DNA of 64,000 bases from Bacteroidales bacterium (lineage in GTDB: Bacteria; Bacteroidota; Bacteroidia; Bacteroidales; ML635J-15). The translations under genes and the position numbers were made by a program. Under the pieces are notes generated by a model. That model worked only from the letters and a program-made list of their open reading frames with translations. It had not been told where the DNA came from and did not search any database. Each line of letters starts with the position of its first letter. Position 1 is the stretch's first letter. This document shows positions 17,711 through 27,723 of the stretch, piece by piece. The stretch is from NCBI GenBank assembly GCA_031275085.1, contig JAISPG010000027.1:21237-85236 (forward strand). Direction: 5' to 3'.

Positions 17711-18841
17711 ATGAAATTCATTTTAAAAATACTATTTTTTTTGTTGCCGTTGTATCTATTACTGGGATGTAGCAATAACAACAGTACAAATATTGAAGGA
17801 GAAATCATCCAAAATAAATATTCAACCGGATTTGAAATAATAAAAGATAAAAACGGATTTATATTAAATATAAAGGACAGATTTAGCAAATCAGGTATTA
17901 ATGTTGATACATACTATTTAAGAACTGATAATTCCGGAAATTCAAACAAATCAACAATACAAATTCCCATACAAAAAGCAATATGTTTATCAACCACCCA
18001 TTGTGCTTTTATTTCAGCAATTGGCGAAACAGAAACAATAAAAGGTATAAGCGGAATAGATTATATTTATAATACGAAAATACTGGAATTAATTGAACAG
18101 GGCGAAATCACAGAAATAGGTTACGATAAACAAATAAATTATGAAAAAATAATTTCTTTAAATCCTGATGTTGTATTTGCATTTGGTGTCGATAATAACA
18201 GCATGTCATCATATCAGAAATTAAACAATATCGGAATTCCTGTCATATATGTAGGTGATTTTTTAGAATCAAAGCCTCTTGGCAGAACAGAATGGATAAA
18301 ATTCTTCGGATGTTTCTACGACAAACTGGATTATACTGTTGAATATTTCGATAGTATTGAAAAATGTTATAATTCATTATTAAATAAAAAAAACATAAAT
18401 ATCTCGGAAAAACCTGAAATTCTGGTCGGACTTCCATGGAAAGGAACATGGTGGGTACCGGGAGGAGATTCCTTCTTCTCAAATTATATTAATGATGCCG
18501 GAGGAAATTATATATATGGTAACAATAATAAATCTGAAAGCATTCCATATACAATTGAAGAAATATTTTTAACAGCTCAGAATGCAGATATATGGTTACA
18601 TCCTAATGCTGCTGCCGACAAAAATCAGATACTTATGACAGACGAAAGATTAAAAAATTTTTCACCATATGATAAATCCAGAATTTATAATAATAATAAA
18701 AGGACAAGTGATTTAGGCGGAAACGATTTTTGGGAATCAGGAATAATTCATCCGGATATAATATTAAGGGATCTTCAATTAATATTTTATTCAAACCAAA
18801 ATAGTAATGATTCTTTATATTACTACAAAGAGCTGTATTAA
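17711..18841 (+). CDS. btuF: ABC-transporter substrate-binding lipoprotein (cobalamin/heme/siderophore type)
   Basis: The 376-residue protein starts at the ATG at 17711; an upstream TTG at 17690 lies in the terminator and is unlikely. A lipobox (LLLGC, Cys about 19) marks a lipoprotein. The periplasmic-binding TroA-like fold shows as ICLSTTHCAFISAIGETETI, IISLNPDVVFAFG and IPVIYVGDFLE. It is the first gene of a BtuF-C-D-type uptake operon, with the permease 14 bases on. The ligand (cobalamin, heme or iron chelate) cannot be told from sequence; no TonB receptor gene is nearby and no B12 riboswitch was seen. The symbol is by homology class. Confidence 0.75.
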   Translation: MKFILKILFFLLPLYLLLGCSNNNSTNIEGEIIQNKYSTGFEIIKDKNGFILNIKDRFSKSGINVDTYYLRTDNSGNSNKSTIQIPIQKAICLSTTHCAFISAIGETETIKGISGIDYIYNTKILELIEQGEITEIGYDKQINYEKIISLNPDVVFAFGVDNNSMSSYQKLNNIGIPVIYVGDFLESKPLGRTEWIKFFGCFYDKLDYTVEYFDSIEKCYNSLLNKKNINISEKPEILVGLPWKGTWWVPGGDSFFSNYINDAGGNYIYGNNNKSESIPYTIEEIFLTAQNADIWLHPNAAADKNQILMTDERLKNFSPYDKSRIYNNNKRTSDLGGNDFWESGIIHPDIILRDLQLIFYSNQNSNDSLYYYKELY

Positions 18842-18855
18842 TACAATAATTTAGT

Positions 18856-19878
18856 ATGAATAAAAAGAAAAATATTTTTAAATTCACAATACTCCTTTTT
18901 TGCTTTGTTCTGCTTATTATTGTTGATCTTAATACTGGTCATATAAAAATACCTTTTCAGGAAATATTGAAGTTTTTTAGTTTTTCCAGTAATGTTTCTG
19001 ATGATTTTTTTATACTCATAAAAGAATTCCGGGTTCCACGTGTTGCAGTAGCAATATTATCAGGAGCTGCCCTGTCTGTTGCGGGATTAATGATGCAAAC
19101 ACTATTCAGAAATCCATTAGCCGGTCCTTATGTGTTAGGAGTCAGTAGTGGTGCCAGTCTTGGAGTAGCTATAGTAGTACTTGGAGCCAGTTTTATTTTT
19201 GATCAGGAAACTGCACACTCTAATTATTTAATTTTAATTGCTGCCGGACTAGGAGCTGCTGCCGTTTTAGCATTAATCCTCTCTGTGTCTCTACGATTAA
19301 AGGATATATTAAGTATATTAATTATAGGTATATTAATTGCAGGAGTTGTAAATTCAATTGTCAGCATTTTACAGTACTATGCCAATGATATCAATGTAAA
19401 ATCCTATGTCGTATGGACAATGGGAAGTTTAAATTCCGTATCATTTAAAGATATAACTATCCTCACTCCTCTCCTGCTTATTTCAATAGCTGTAATATTT
19501 GGAATGTCAAAATCACTTAATCTTATATTACCAGGTGAAAATTTTGCAAAAAGTATGGGAGTAAACCTTACAAAACTTCGCATACTGATATTTATTTTTG
19601 TAAGTATTCTTACCGGAGCAGTAACGGCATTCTGTGGTCCTATCGGATTTATAGGAGTTGCCGCCCCTCATGTTGCCAGATGGTTTTTCAATACTTCAAA
19701 CCATTTTATATTAATTCCTGCATCTGTATTATTGGGTGCTGTTTTTATGCTTTGTGGCGATTTATTTTCTCACATTATTTCTTCAAACGGAATATTACCG
19801 ATAAATGCAATTACTTCAATATTAGGAGCCCCATTTATTGTATGGATTGTAATCCAAAATAAAAGAACAATAGTTTAA
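18856..19878 (+). CDS. btuC: FecCD/BtuC-type ABC transporter permease
   Basis: The 340-residue polytopic protein carries the FecCD signature VPRVAVAILSGAALSVAGLM followed by MQTLFRNPLAGPYVLGVSSG, then about ten spans and the cytoplasmic GPIGFIGVAAPHVARWFF loop that contacts the ATPase. It sits between the binding protein and the ATPase genes, with gaps of 14 and 3 bases. It forms the channel of an importer for cobalamin, heme or iron chelates; the ligand is unresolved. Confidence 0.88.
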   Translation: MNKKKNIFKFTILLFCFVLLIIVDLNTGHIKIPFQEILKFFSFSSNVSDDFFILIKEFRVPRVAVAILSGAALSVAGLMMQTLFRNPLAGPYVLGVSSGASLGVAIVVLGASFIFDQETAHSNYLILIAAGLGAAAVLALILSVSLRLKDILSILIIGILIAGVVNSIVSILQYYANDINVKSYVVWTMGSLNSVSFKDITILTPLLLISIAVIFGMSKSLNLILPGENFAKSMGVNLTKLRILIFIFVSILTGAVTAFCGPIGFIGVAAPHVARWFFNTSNHFILIPASVLLGAVFMLCGDLFSHIISSNGILPINAITSILGAPFIVWIVIQNKRTIV

Positions 19879-19881
19879 CCA

Positions 19882-20610
19882 GTGACTGAACAAATATTAC
19901 ATATCGAAAATCTGCTTATAGGATATAAACGACCTTTTACAAAAGTTTTTAATGCAAATGTATACAGAGGTAACCTAATTTGTATTATTGGTCGTAACGG
20001 AACAGGTAAAAGCACATTATTAAACACTCTTGCCGGAATTATAAAACCACTTGGCGGTAATATTTTTTATGAGGACAAAAACTTTGCAAAACTCAATCTG
20101 CGGGAAAAATCTACATTAATCAGTTATGTACCTTCTAAGCAGGAATATTTGTCAAATCTTAGCGTATACGATCTAGTTGCCTTAGGTCGCAGCCCATATA
20201 CAAATATATTTGACAGAAAAAATTCTAAAGATAAAATAATAATTGACCAGGCTTTAAGAAATTTTAATCTCGAAGAACTACGGGATAAAGCCTTATATGA
20301 AATAAGTGACGGAGAGCGGCAACGTTCTATGATATGCAGGGCGATAGTGCAGGAAACCCCTTTAATATTACTCGATGAACCAACAGCTTTTCTTGATTAC
20401 TATGCAAAACAAAAGCTTCTTTTAGATTTGTCAAATCTGGTAAAGGAAAATAATAAATGTATATTATTTTCCAGTCACGATATCGAATTGTCTTTAAAAT
20501 ATGCAGATACCGTTTGGCTTTTTCATAACAAAGAAATTGTTTCAATACCTGTAGATACTCTAAAAGAATCTGATTTACTGGAAAAAATAATGGGATTTAA
20601 TTTTAAATAA
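19882..20610 (+). CDS. btuD: ABC transporter ATPase (BtuD/FecE type)
   Basis: The 242-residue ATPase starts with GTG at 19882, three bases after the permease stop. Walker A is GRNGTGKST (about residues 37-45), the Q-loop region is SKQEY, the signature is ISDGERQRSM, Walker B is PLILLDEPTAFLD and the switch His is in SSHDIEL. It energises the FecCD-type importer encoded upstream. A bamD promoter follows the gene, so the operon probably ends here. Confidence 0.88.
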   Translation: MTEQILHIENLLIGYKRPFTKVFNANVYRGNLICIIGRNGTGKSTLLNTLAGIIKPLGGNIFYEDKNFAKLNLREKSTLISYVPSKQEYLSNLSVYDLVALGRSPYTNIFDRKNSKDKIIIDQALRNFNLEELRDKALYEISDGERQRSMICRAIVQETPLILLDEPTAFLDYYAKQKLLLDLSNLVKENNKCILFSSHDIELSLKYADTVWLFHNKEIVSIPVDTLKESDLLEKIMGFNFK

Positions 20611-20704
20611 TGTATAACTTCTTATAAGTCATTTATTTTAGTAATATTAAATAATTTACTATTCCATTATAATATAATAATCAACAAATCTTTACGTTCT
20701 TAAA

Positions 20705-20742
20705 TTTGACTTGGTAAAAATTTAAAAAGTATATTATCTTTG
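20705..20742 (+). promoter_or_regulatory. Promoter of the bamD operon
   Basis: TATCTTTG at 20735-20742 matches TAnnTTTG. Upstream, TTGG (20711-20714) lies 20 bases away and TTTG (20705-20708) 26 bases away; either could be the -33 element. The bamD ATG follows only four bases after the -7 element, so the transcript may be nearly leaderless or start further downstream. Confidence 0.55.
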
Positions 20743-20746
20743 CAAA

Positions 20747-21559
20747 ATGTTTCGAAATAAATTTTTAAACTTAATATTATTATTGTCTGTAGTATTCGTT
20801 TTAGGTTCATGCAGAGGATATCAGAAATTACTGAAAAGCTCTGACTATGAACAAAAGTATAACAAAGCCATAGAATATTACGAAGACAAGGATTATTTTA
20901 AAGCTCAGGGCTTACTTGAAGAATTAAGGACAATCTACAGGGGAACCGATAAGTCTGAAAAAATAGCATATTATTTTGCAAACTGCGCTTATGGCTTAGG
21001 TGAATATTCTTTATCTGCATATTTACTAAAAGATTTTGTAAGACAATACCCTTCAAGTGAACATAGAGAAGATGCATTATTTACTGCTGCATACTGTTAT
21101 TATCTTATTTCACCGGCCCCGTCACTTGAGCAGACCTATACAGAAATAGCAATAAGTGAATTTCAGTTGTTTATTGAAAGATTTCCAAATTCGGAAAAAA
21201 GACAAGAAGCCGAAGAATATATAGATTTACTACAATTCAGGTTAGAAACAAAAGCATACAATAATGCTATGCTATATTATAAAATCGGAGATTATAAAGC
21301 TGCAAATGTAGCCTTAAAAAATGTAATTATAGATTTCCCGGACACAAAATACCGTGAAGATATACTATTCACTCTGATTAAGGCAAATTTCCTGTTAGCA
21401 GAAAACAGTATACATGAAAAACGCTATGAAAGATATAAAAACACTATAGATTCATACTATAATTTTATAGACAACTATCCAGATTCTAAAAAAATAAAAG
21501 AAGCTGAAAAATATTATACAAATTCATTAAAATACATAGAAAAAAAACATGGATTATAA
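20747..21559 (+). CDS. bamD: Outer-membrane assembly lipoprotein BamD
   Basis: The 270-residue lipoprotein has lipobox VLGSC (Cys about 22). Five TPR-like units follow (YNKAIEYYEDKDYFKAQGLL, IAYYFANCAYGLGEYSLSAY, YPSSEHREDALFTAAYCYY, FPDTKYREDILFTLIKANF, YPDSKKIKEAEKYY), the layout of BamD/YfiO, the essential partner of BamA in barrel insertion. It overlaps the omega-like gene by 11 bases and leads a run with coaBC, DUF4835 and recN, an order common in Bacteroidota. Confidence 0.92.
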   Translation: MFRNKFLNLILLLSVVFVLGSCRGYQKLLKSSDYEQKYNKAIEYYEDKDYFKAQGLLEELRTIYRGTDKSEKIAYYFANCAYGLGEYSLSAYLLKDFVRQYPSSEHREDALFTAAYCYYLISPAPSLEQTYTEIAISEFQLFIERFPNSEKRQEAEEYIDLLQFRLETKAYNNAMLYYKIGDYKAANVALKNVIIDFPDTKYREDILFTLIKANFLLAENSIHEKRYERYKNTIDSYYNFIDNYPDSKKIKEAEKYYTNSLKYIEKKHGL

Positions 21560-21884
21560 AAAAACAGAAGCTCCTGTATCAACAATTACAAGAGATATTA
21601 ACGAAATTTCCGATAAAAGCGGAAACATTTATGAGTCAGTTGTAATATGCGCAAAAATGGCAGATCAGATTAATGCCGAATTAAGGAAAGAACTCTATGA
21701 AAAACTTGAAGAATTTGCTACTTACAATGATAATCTGGAAGAAGTTCATGAAAACCGTGAGCAAATAGAAGTATCAAAATATTATGAAAAATTGCCGAAA
21801 CCTTCTCTTATTGCGATGGAGGAATTCTTGAACGACAATATATACTTCACAGAAGGAAATTCTGAAAGCACGGAAGAACAATAA
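21549..21884 (+). CDS. rpoZ: RNA polymerase omega-like subunit (Bacteroidota type)
   Basis: The 111-residue protein has the core ISDKSGNIYESVVICAKMADQIN, corresponding to the omega/Rpb6 helix that clamps the beta-prime subunit, and an acidic tail (LPKPSLIAMEEFLNDNIYF). The gene overlaps bamD by 11 bases and precedes coaBC by 24, the same order as in other Bacteroidota, which supports the call despite low similarity to enterobacterial omega. Confidence 0.82.
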   Translation: MDYKKTEAPVSTITRDINEISDKSGNIYESVVICAKMADQINAELRKELYEKLEEFATYNDNLEEVHENREQIEVSKYYEKLPKPSLIAMEEFLNDNIYFTEGNSESTEEQ

Positions 21885-21908
21885 TTTTCTGATAAAGTCA
21901 GCTCACTA

Positions 21909-23105
21909 ATGCTTAAAGGTAAAAACTTTATACTGGGAATTACCGGAAGTATTGCTGCCTACAAAGCAGCATACCTTACAAGGCTATTAATAAAAGAAGG
22001 AGCTAATGTGAAAGTAATAATGACTCCATTAGCTAAAGAATTTATTACCCCACTTACAATGGCCACATTATCAAAAAATCCTATTCTGGTAGATTTTTAC
22101 AATCCTGAAAATGGAGACTGGAATTCACACGTAGATTTAGGACTGTGGGCAGATGCTTATATAATAGCTCCGGCAACTGCAAATACTATTGGTAAGATGG
22201 CTAATGGAATTGCGGACAATTTGCTTGTTACAACTTATTTATCGGCAAAATGTCCTGTTTTTATTGCTCCTGCAATGGATCTGGATATGTATAAACACTC
22301 TGCGAATCAAAAAAATATTGAAATCCTTAAATCGTACGGAAATATTTTTATCGAACCTGCAAATGGAGAACTTGCAAGCGGTTTAACAGGAAAAGGCAGA
22401 CTGGAAGAACCCGAAATTATAGTTGAAAAAATAAAGGCATACTTTCAAAAAAAAAACTCATTAACTAAAAAAAAGATTTTAATAACTGCCGGACCTACCT
22501 ATGAAAAGATCGATGCAGTAAGGTTTATAGGTAATTATTCTTCAGGGAAGATGGGTTATGCACTTGCAGAAGAATGTGCTGAAAGAAATGCTGAAGTCAT
22601 TTTAATTTCGGGACCGGTAAACATTAAACCAGTAAATCCATCCATAAAACTAATTAAGGTAACCTCCGCAAAAGAGATGTATGAACAGTGTATAAAATAC
22701 TTTCAGAAAGTTGATATTGCTATACTGTGTGCGGCAGTTGCCGATTTTACTCCTGAAAATACTATAAACAGTAAATTAAAAAGAGAAGGAAATAATTTAA
22801 ATTTGAATCTGGTTCCTACTATTGATATTGCGGCAGAACTCGGAAAACTTAAATCTAAAAAACAAATAATTATCGGTTTTGCTTTAGAAAAAGAAAATGA
22901 ACAAATAAACGCAAAAGAAAAACTGAACAGGAAAAATCTGGACTTCATTGTCCTTAATTCATTGAATGACAAAGGAGCAGGATTTGACACAGATACTAAC
23001 AAAGTAACAATTATAAACAATAAAGAACAAGTTTTCAAGTTTAACTTAAAGAGCAAAAAAGATGTAGCATCAGATATTATAGATAAATTAGAAGAGTATT
23101 TATAA
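21909..23105 (+). CDS. coaBC: Bifunctional phosphopantothenoylcysteine decarboxylase/synthetase
   Basis: The protein has 398 residues. The N-terminal CoaC flavoprotein domain (about 1-180) has GITGSIAAYKA, the active His in NSHVDLGLWA, ATANTIGKMANGIADNLL and the PxMxxxM block APAMDLDMYKH. The C-terminal CoaB domain (about 188-398) has ITAGPTYEKIDAVRFIGNYS, SSGKMG, the AAVADF strand and the SKLKREGN loop. Together they make 4'-phosphopantetheine from phosphopantothenate and cysteine in CoA synthesis. Length is normal. Confidence 0.95.
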   Translation: MLKGKNFILGITGSIAAYKAAYLTRLLIKEGANVKVIMTPLAKEFITPLTMATLSKNPILVDFYNPENGDWNSHVDLGLWADAYIIAPATANTIGKMANGIADNLLVTTYLSAKCPVFIAPAMDLDMYKHSANQKNIEILKSYGNIFIEPANGELASGLTGKGRLEEPEIIVEKIKAYFQKKNSLTKKKILITAGPTYEKIDAVRFIGNYSSGKMGYALAEECAERNAEVILISGPVNIKPVNPSIKLIKVTSAKEMYEQCIKYFQKVDIAILCAAVADFTPENTINSKLKREGNNLNLNLVPTIDIAAELGKLKSKKQIIIGFALEKENEQINAKEKLNRKNLDFIVLNSLNDKGAGFDTDTNKVTIINNKEQVFKFNLKSKKDVASDIIDKLEEYL

Positions 23106-23115
23106 AACAATAAAA

Positions 23116-24021
23116 ATGAAAAAAATATTTTTTCTTATCATATTATTACTTTCAGGTTTAGTTATTTTCTCTCAGGAACTTGACTGCAGAATACAGGTAA
23201 ACTATTCAAAATTACAGGGAACCCAATATGAAAAAACATTTCAGACAATGCAGCAAGCTTTGTATGAATTTGTAAACAATACAAAATGGACTAACAATGT
23301 ATTTGCCCGGGATGAAAGAATTGAATGTAATATTCAAATAATAATTGACGAACAAATTTCAGCCGATGAATATAAAGGTAGCATCCAGATAACATCCTCC
23401 CGTCCTGTTTTTGGAACATCATATTTGTCTCCGATATTAAATTTCAGAGATAACGATTTTTCTTTCAAATATAATGAATTCGAACAGCTTGAATTTAATC
23501 CCAATACATTTACAAGTAATTTAACTTCAGTATTGGCATATTACTGTTATATAATTATCGGATTAGATTACGACTCATTCTCTCCTAACGGCGGAACTTC
23601 ATATTTTCAACGTGCGGAGAAAATAGTTCAGAATGCACAAGGAGCACAGGAAGCAGGCTGGAAAGCTTATGAAAATTTAAAAAACAGATATTGGATCACA
23701 GAAAATTTACTTAGTGACCAATATTCGCAATTAAGAGATTTTTATTATACATATCACAGGCTCGGAATGGATAAACTGGCTGACAAACCTTCAGAAGGAA
23801 GGGCTGCTATAGAACAGGCAATTGAAGGTTTAAGAAATGTACACAGGAGAAAACCCGGATCTATTCTAATGACAATGATACTCACCGTAAAAGGAGATGA
23901 AATCGTAAATGTATTTTCCGAAGGTTTTTCTGATGAAAAATCCAGAGTCGTAAACAATCTGAAAGAAATAGATGCTGCTAATTCTTCAAAATACGACAAA
24001 ATCATGAAGGAGTCCAATTAA
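23116..24021 (+). CDS. DUF4835 family exported protein
   Basis: The 301-residue protein has a signal peptide (MKKIFFLIILLLSGLVIFS/Q) and begins with ELDCRIQVNYSKLQGT, the family's start. A beta-rich N-terminal half is followed by ILNFRDNDFSFKY and a helical C-terminal half. The family is confined to Bacteroidota and is regularly found between coaBC and recN, as here (gaps of 10 and 1 bases). Its function is unknown; the location suggests the periplasm or outer membrane. Confidence 0.85.
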   Translation: MKKIFFLIILLLSGLVIFSQELDCRIQVNYSKLQGTQYEKTFQTMQQALYEFVNNTKWTNNVFARDERIECNIQIIIDEQISADEYKGSIQITSSRPVFGTSYLSPILNFRDNDFSFKYNEFEQLEFNPNTFTSNLTSVLAYYCYIIIGLDYDSFSPNGGTSYFQRAEKIVQNAQGAQEAGWKAYENLKNRYWITENLLSDQYSQLRDFYYTYHRLGMDKLADKPSEGRAAIEQAIEGLRNVHRRKPGSILMTMILTVKGDEIVNVFSEGFSDEKSRVVNNLKEIDAANSSKYDKIMKESN

Positions 24022-24022
24022 A

Positions 24023-25684
24023 ATGCTACTTTCATTATCAATAAAAAATTATTTATTAATTGATCATATTGATCTTTCTTTTAAAGAAGGATTCTCCGTT
24101 ATAACCGGAGAAACCGGATCAGGAAAATCTATAATACTGGGTGCAATATCGTTACTTTTAGGAAAAAGAGCCGATTCTGTAATAATGCCTGATAAAAATT
24201 CCAAATGCATTATTGAAGCATGTTTTGATATTTCAAAACAAGATATTAAAAGCTTATTTAATGATTTGGATATTGATTTTGACAATATAACATTAATACG
24301 CCGGGAAATACTTTCCAATGGGAAATCAAGAGCATTTGTAAATGATACTCCGGTAAACTTATCAGATATAAAACTAATTTCCGAAAAACTTATAGATCTT
24401 CACTCACAACATGAAAATATTGCCTTATCTGCTCCAAATTACCGTCTGCAAATAATAGATACTATTGCAGGAACTACAAACTTGTACGCAGAATACCGGG
24501 AAACATATAACACATGGAACAACACAAAACAAGAATTAAAAAACTCTCTTACAAAACTTGAAAAAGCCAAAAGAGATGTTGACTACTATAAATTCCAGGT
24601 TGATCAGATTACTTCCGCAAAACTTGAAGATAACAATGAACTCGAATATCTTGAAGTACAATCTTCCTTACTTGAAAATGCAGAGGAAATAAAGGAAAGC
24701 ATGTATTCTTCACTTAATATTCTTGATGGAAATGAAAATTCAGTTGAAAACTCTTTAAGAGAAATTAAAAGCTTTTTTACCAAAATAATAAAATCTTATA
24801 AACCTGCCGAAGACATAGTTAACAGAATTGAATCGTTAATAATTGAAATAAGGGATATCAATAATTTAATATCTGATGAAGCAGAAAAAGCAGAATCAAA
24901 TCCTGAGTTATTGCAAAAAATAAACTCAAGAATTGATCTTATCAATAATTTACTTTTAAAACATAATGCAAAGAATATTGAAGAGCTTAAAAATAAATGT
25001 TCAGAATATTATAATCACATTCAAAACACTGAAGACATAGAAAATAAAATTGAAATTCTCACTAAAACTGAACAAATTCAATACGAAAAAGCCAATAAGC
25101 TAGCTGCTGAATTAAGTAAAACAAGAGAAAAGTCCTTTGGGAAAATAGAAAAACACATACAAGAATTATTAAAAGAGTTAGGTATTGAACATGGAATATT
25201 CACAATAAAAAATAACCACCTGCAGGATATTTCAATTTACGGATTAGATGATATAGACTTTTTGTTTTCTGCAAACAAATCAATAGACCCACAAATATTA
25301 GAAAAAGTTGCATCGGGAGGAGAATTCTCAAGGCTGATGTTGGCTATTAAATCTGTAATTGCTGATGCTTCAAACATTCCAACAATAATTTTTGATGAAA
25401 TAGATACAGGAGTTTCAGGAGAAATAGCCAGTAAAATGGGCAAAATTATGAAAAAATTATCTGAAAAATTTCAAGTCATCAGTATAACACATCTGCCACA
25501 AGTTGCTGCATTTGGAAATACTCATTATAAAGTTTATAAAGACTCTTCCCAAAATCGAAGTATAACTAATATTAAAGTATTATCTGGAGATGAAAAAATT
25601 ACAGAAATTGCATCAATGATCAGTGGAGAATCACTTTCGCCACAAGCAATAGAAAATGCAAAAATATTGATAAAAAATAACTAA
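24023..25684 (+). CDS. recN: DNA repair protein RecN
   Basis: The 553-residue SMC-like ATPase has Walker A GETGSGKSIILGAI at about residue 30, a zinc-free coiled-coil middle (about 155-370), the signature VASGGEFSRLMLAIK, Walker B PTIIFDEIDTGVSG and the late QVISITHLPQVAAFG block. It starts one base after the DUF4835 stop and acts in double-strand-break repair. Length is typical. Confidence 0.95.
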   Translation: MLLSLSIKNYLLIDHIDLSFKEGFSVITGETGSGKSIILGAISLLLGKRADSVIMPDKNSKCIIEACFDISKQDIKSLFNDLDIDFDNITLIRREILSNGKSRAFVNDTPVNLSDIKLISEKLIDLHSQHENIALSAPNYRLQIIDTIAGTTNLYAEYRETYNTWNNTKQELKNSLTKLEKAKRDVDYYKFQVDQITSAKLEDNNELEYLEVQSSLLENAEEIKESMYSSLNILDGNENSVENSLREIKSFFTKIIKSYKPAEDIVNRIESLIIEIRDINNLISDEAEKAESNPELLQKINSRIDLINNLLLKHNAKNIEELKNKCSEYYNHIQNTEDIENKIEILTKTEQIQYEKANKLAAELSKTREKSFGKIEKHIQELLKELGIEHGIFTIKNNHLQDISIYGLDDIDFLFSANKSIDPQILEKVASGGEFSRLMLAIKSVIADASNIPTIIFDEIDTGVSGEIASKMGKIMKKLSEKFQVISITHLPQVAAFGNTHYKVYKDSSQNRSITNIKVLSGDEKITEIASMISGESLSPQAIENAKILIKNN

Positions 25685-25793
25685 ATTGCAATATATAAAA
25701 GCATTACAAATATTAATAATTATTTTTCTATATATACGAATAGTCGTATTTCCTTATATTTTTGTAACTACAAAAAATCTAAACACCAAATAA

Positions 25794-26621
25794 ATGTCTG
25801 ACACAAAGAAACTTGGAATGATTGCAGGGAGCGGCATGATGCCTGTCGAAATAATCAATTACTGCAATAAAACCGGAAAAGAAATTTATGTAATAGGATT
25901 AGAACCATTTGCAAATGAAGAACAACTAAAAGATGCACCTCACTCATTTGCCAGAATAGCAGAAGTTGGCAAAATGTTAAAAGCGTTTAAAAGCAATAAT
26001 GTATATGAAATTGTATTAGCTGGAGGCATCAAACGACCATCCTTCAAAGAATTAATCCCGGATTGGGAAGGGATGAAAATGGTCGGAAAGTTAGCAATGA
26101 AAAAGATGAGCGACGACAATATGTTCAGAGCTGTTATTAACGAAATTGAAAAACTGGGATTTAAAATTGTCGGCATTGAAGAGGTGGTTCCTGAAATGTT
26201 ATTTTTTGAAGGGATTTATGGTAAAATAAAGCCCTCAAAAGAAGATATAGACGACATAAATCGCGGAATTACAGTTGCAAAAGCTTTGGGTGCAGTAGAT
26301 GTAGGACAGGCAGTTGTTGTTCAGGAAGGAATGGTCCTTGCTGTTGAGGCAATAGAAGGAACTGATATGATGTTATCAAGGGCTGCTACTGTAAAAAAAA
26401 CAGGAAAAGCACCTGTAATGGTAAAAATTTTGAAACCAGGACAGGATATGCGCGTTGACCTTCCTGCAATCGGGCTCCAAACCGTCGAACAATTAAAAAA
26501 ATATGGAATTAAAGGTATTGCAGTAGAAGCCGGAGGTATTTTGCTTATCGAACGTGAAGCTGTAATAAAACTGGCCGACGATGCAGGAATATTTATAATA
26601 GGAATGAAAATAGATAAATAG
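25794..26621 (+). CDS. lpxI: UDP-2,3-diacylglucosamine pyrophosphatase LpxI
   Basis: The 275-residue protein opens LGMIAGSGMMPVEIINYC and continues GLEPFANEEQL, IVLAGGIKRPSF and VEAIEGTDMMLSRA, where the Asp of EGTD is the catalytic metal-binding position in characterised LpxI. It makes lipid X in lipid A synthesis. The window also encodes an LpxH homologue for the same step (52896-53621). The gene stands alone and is followed by a bidirectional terminator. Confidence 0.9.
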   Translation: MSDTKKLGMIAGSGMMPVEIINYCNKTGKEIYVIGLEPFANEEQLKDAPHSFARIAEVGKMLKAFKSNNVYEIVLAGGIKRPSFKELIPDWEGMKMVGKLAMKKMSDDNMFRAVINEIEKLGFKIVGIEEVVPEMLFFEGIYGKIKPSKEDIDDINRGITVAKALGAVDVGQAVVVQEGMVLAVEAIEGTDMMLSRAATVKKTGKAPVMVKILKPGQDMRVDLPAIGLQTVEQLKKYGIKGIAVEAGGILLIEREAVIKLADDAGIFIIGMKIDK

Positions 26622-26642
26622 GTTTACTTTTAGCAAAACATA

Positions 26643-26684
26643 ATATCATATATTACTTGTATAAAGTAATATATGATATTTTTT
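26643..26684. terminator. Terminator between convergent lpxI and kinase genes
   Basis: A perfect 16-bp stem (ATATCATATATTACTT / AAGTAATATATGATAT) with loop GTATA is followed by T6 on the plus strand. On the minus strand it ends in a weaker T-rich stretch. Confidence 0.85.
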
Positions 26685-27657
26685 ACAATTTTCCTATATT
26701 CTCTTTAACAATTCTCCATCTTTCTTCGGTAAGTGCCGGCCCAATAAATTCCATTACATTACCGGCAAGAATTGTTCCTGCTTTGGCACATTTACTCAGA
26801 TCCCAGTTATTTACAAGTCCGTAAAGGAATCCTGCAGCATAATAATCTCCTGCACCTGTAGAATCCACAGGATTTATTTTTAGTGCCTTTTCCTGATGAA
26901 TATAATTACCTTTTTTTACAAAAGAACCTTCTGATCCGATTTTTACTACAGCGATATCACAAATATGTGAAATTATTTCTAAAGCTTCTTCCGGTTCTTT
27001 TCCAGTAAATGCTTTTGCTTCTTCTTCATTTGCAAATAATATATCTACATATTTCTCGGTCAGGTATCTCAAAAATTCCAAATTTTCTTTGACTATATTA
27101 TAGCTGGCCATATCAAGTGAGATCTTAAGGCCATTCTCTTTTGCAGTTTGTATGGCTTTTTCTATTAATTCGTGATTAAATACCAGATAACCTTCTATAT
27201 GTAATATATCAAAATCAGTAAAAGTTGTTGGAAGAATATCATCTGCAGATAATTCGGAAGCAGCTCCGAGATACGTTGCAAATGTCCTTTCTGAATCTTT
27301 GCTTACCAATGCCAGAGCCACTCCTGTAGAAGTCTCACTTTTTATAATATGTGGAACGACTCCGCATTCATGCATATTTTTTTCAAAAAAATCACCGAAC
27401 CTGTCTATTCCTGTTTTGCCTAAATATCCGGTTTTGATTCCAAGTTTTGCCAAAGCTCTTATAGTATTTGCAGCAGAGCCTCCACAGGTAAGGTTTTGGT
27501 TAAGATCTCTAATCTGAGATTCTATCTGGGCGCTGGTATTAGCGTCTACAAGTTGCATACTGCCTTTAGGCAGAGAAAGTCTATTAAGAGTGTCATCATC
27601 TTCCAATAAGGTTATTACATCTACTAATGCACTACCCATTGCAATTATTTTAGCCAT
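26683..27657 (-). CDS. PfkB/ribokinase-family kinase, adenosine-kinase-like
   Basis: The protein has 324 residues. The N-terminal block IAMGSALVDVITLLED and LTCGGSAANTIRALAKLG is the first PfkB signature. The C-terminal NPVDSTGAGDYYAAGFLYGL is the second, with the catalytic Asp and the anion hole. Substrate residues point to a sugar or nucleoside; adenosine-kinase-like relatives have this organisation. It is cytosolic, stands alone and ends at the terminator shared with lpxI. Confidence 0.85.
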   Translation of the reverse strand: MAKIIAMGSALVDVITLLEDDDTLNRLSLPKGSMQLVDANTSAQIESQIRDLNQNLTCGGSAANTIRALAKLGIKTGYLGKTGIDRFGDFFEKNMHECGVVPHIIKSETSTGVALALVSKDSERTFATYLGAASELSADDILPTTFTDFDILHIEGYLVFNHELIEKAIQTAKENGLKISLDMASYNIVKENLEFLRYLTEKYVDILFANEEEAKAFTGKEPEEALEIISHICDIAVVKIGSEGSFVKKGNYIHQEKALKINPVDSTGAGDYYAAGFLYGLVNNWDLSKCAKAGTILAGNVMEFIGPALTEERWRIVKENIGKL

Positions 27658-27681
27658 AAATAAAAATTTTTAGAAAAATAT

Positions 27682-27712
27682 TTTGCAAATATAAAAAATA
27701 ACATTAGTTTTG
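27682..27712 (+). promoter_or_regulatory. Promoter of tRNA-Asn
   Basis: TTTG at 27682-27685, a 19-base spacer and TAGTTTTG at 27705-27712 match the Bacteroidota consensus. The tRNA begins 12 bases after the -7 element. Confidence 0.65.
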
Positions 27713-27723
27713 CAACGCTTTTT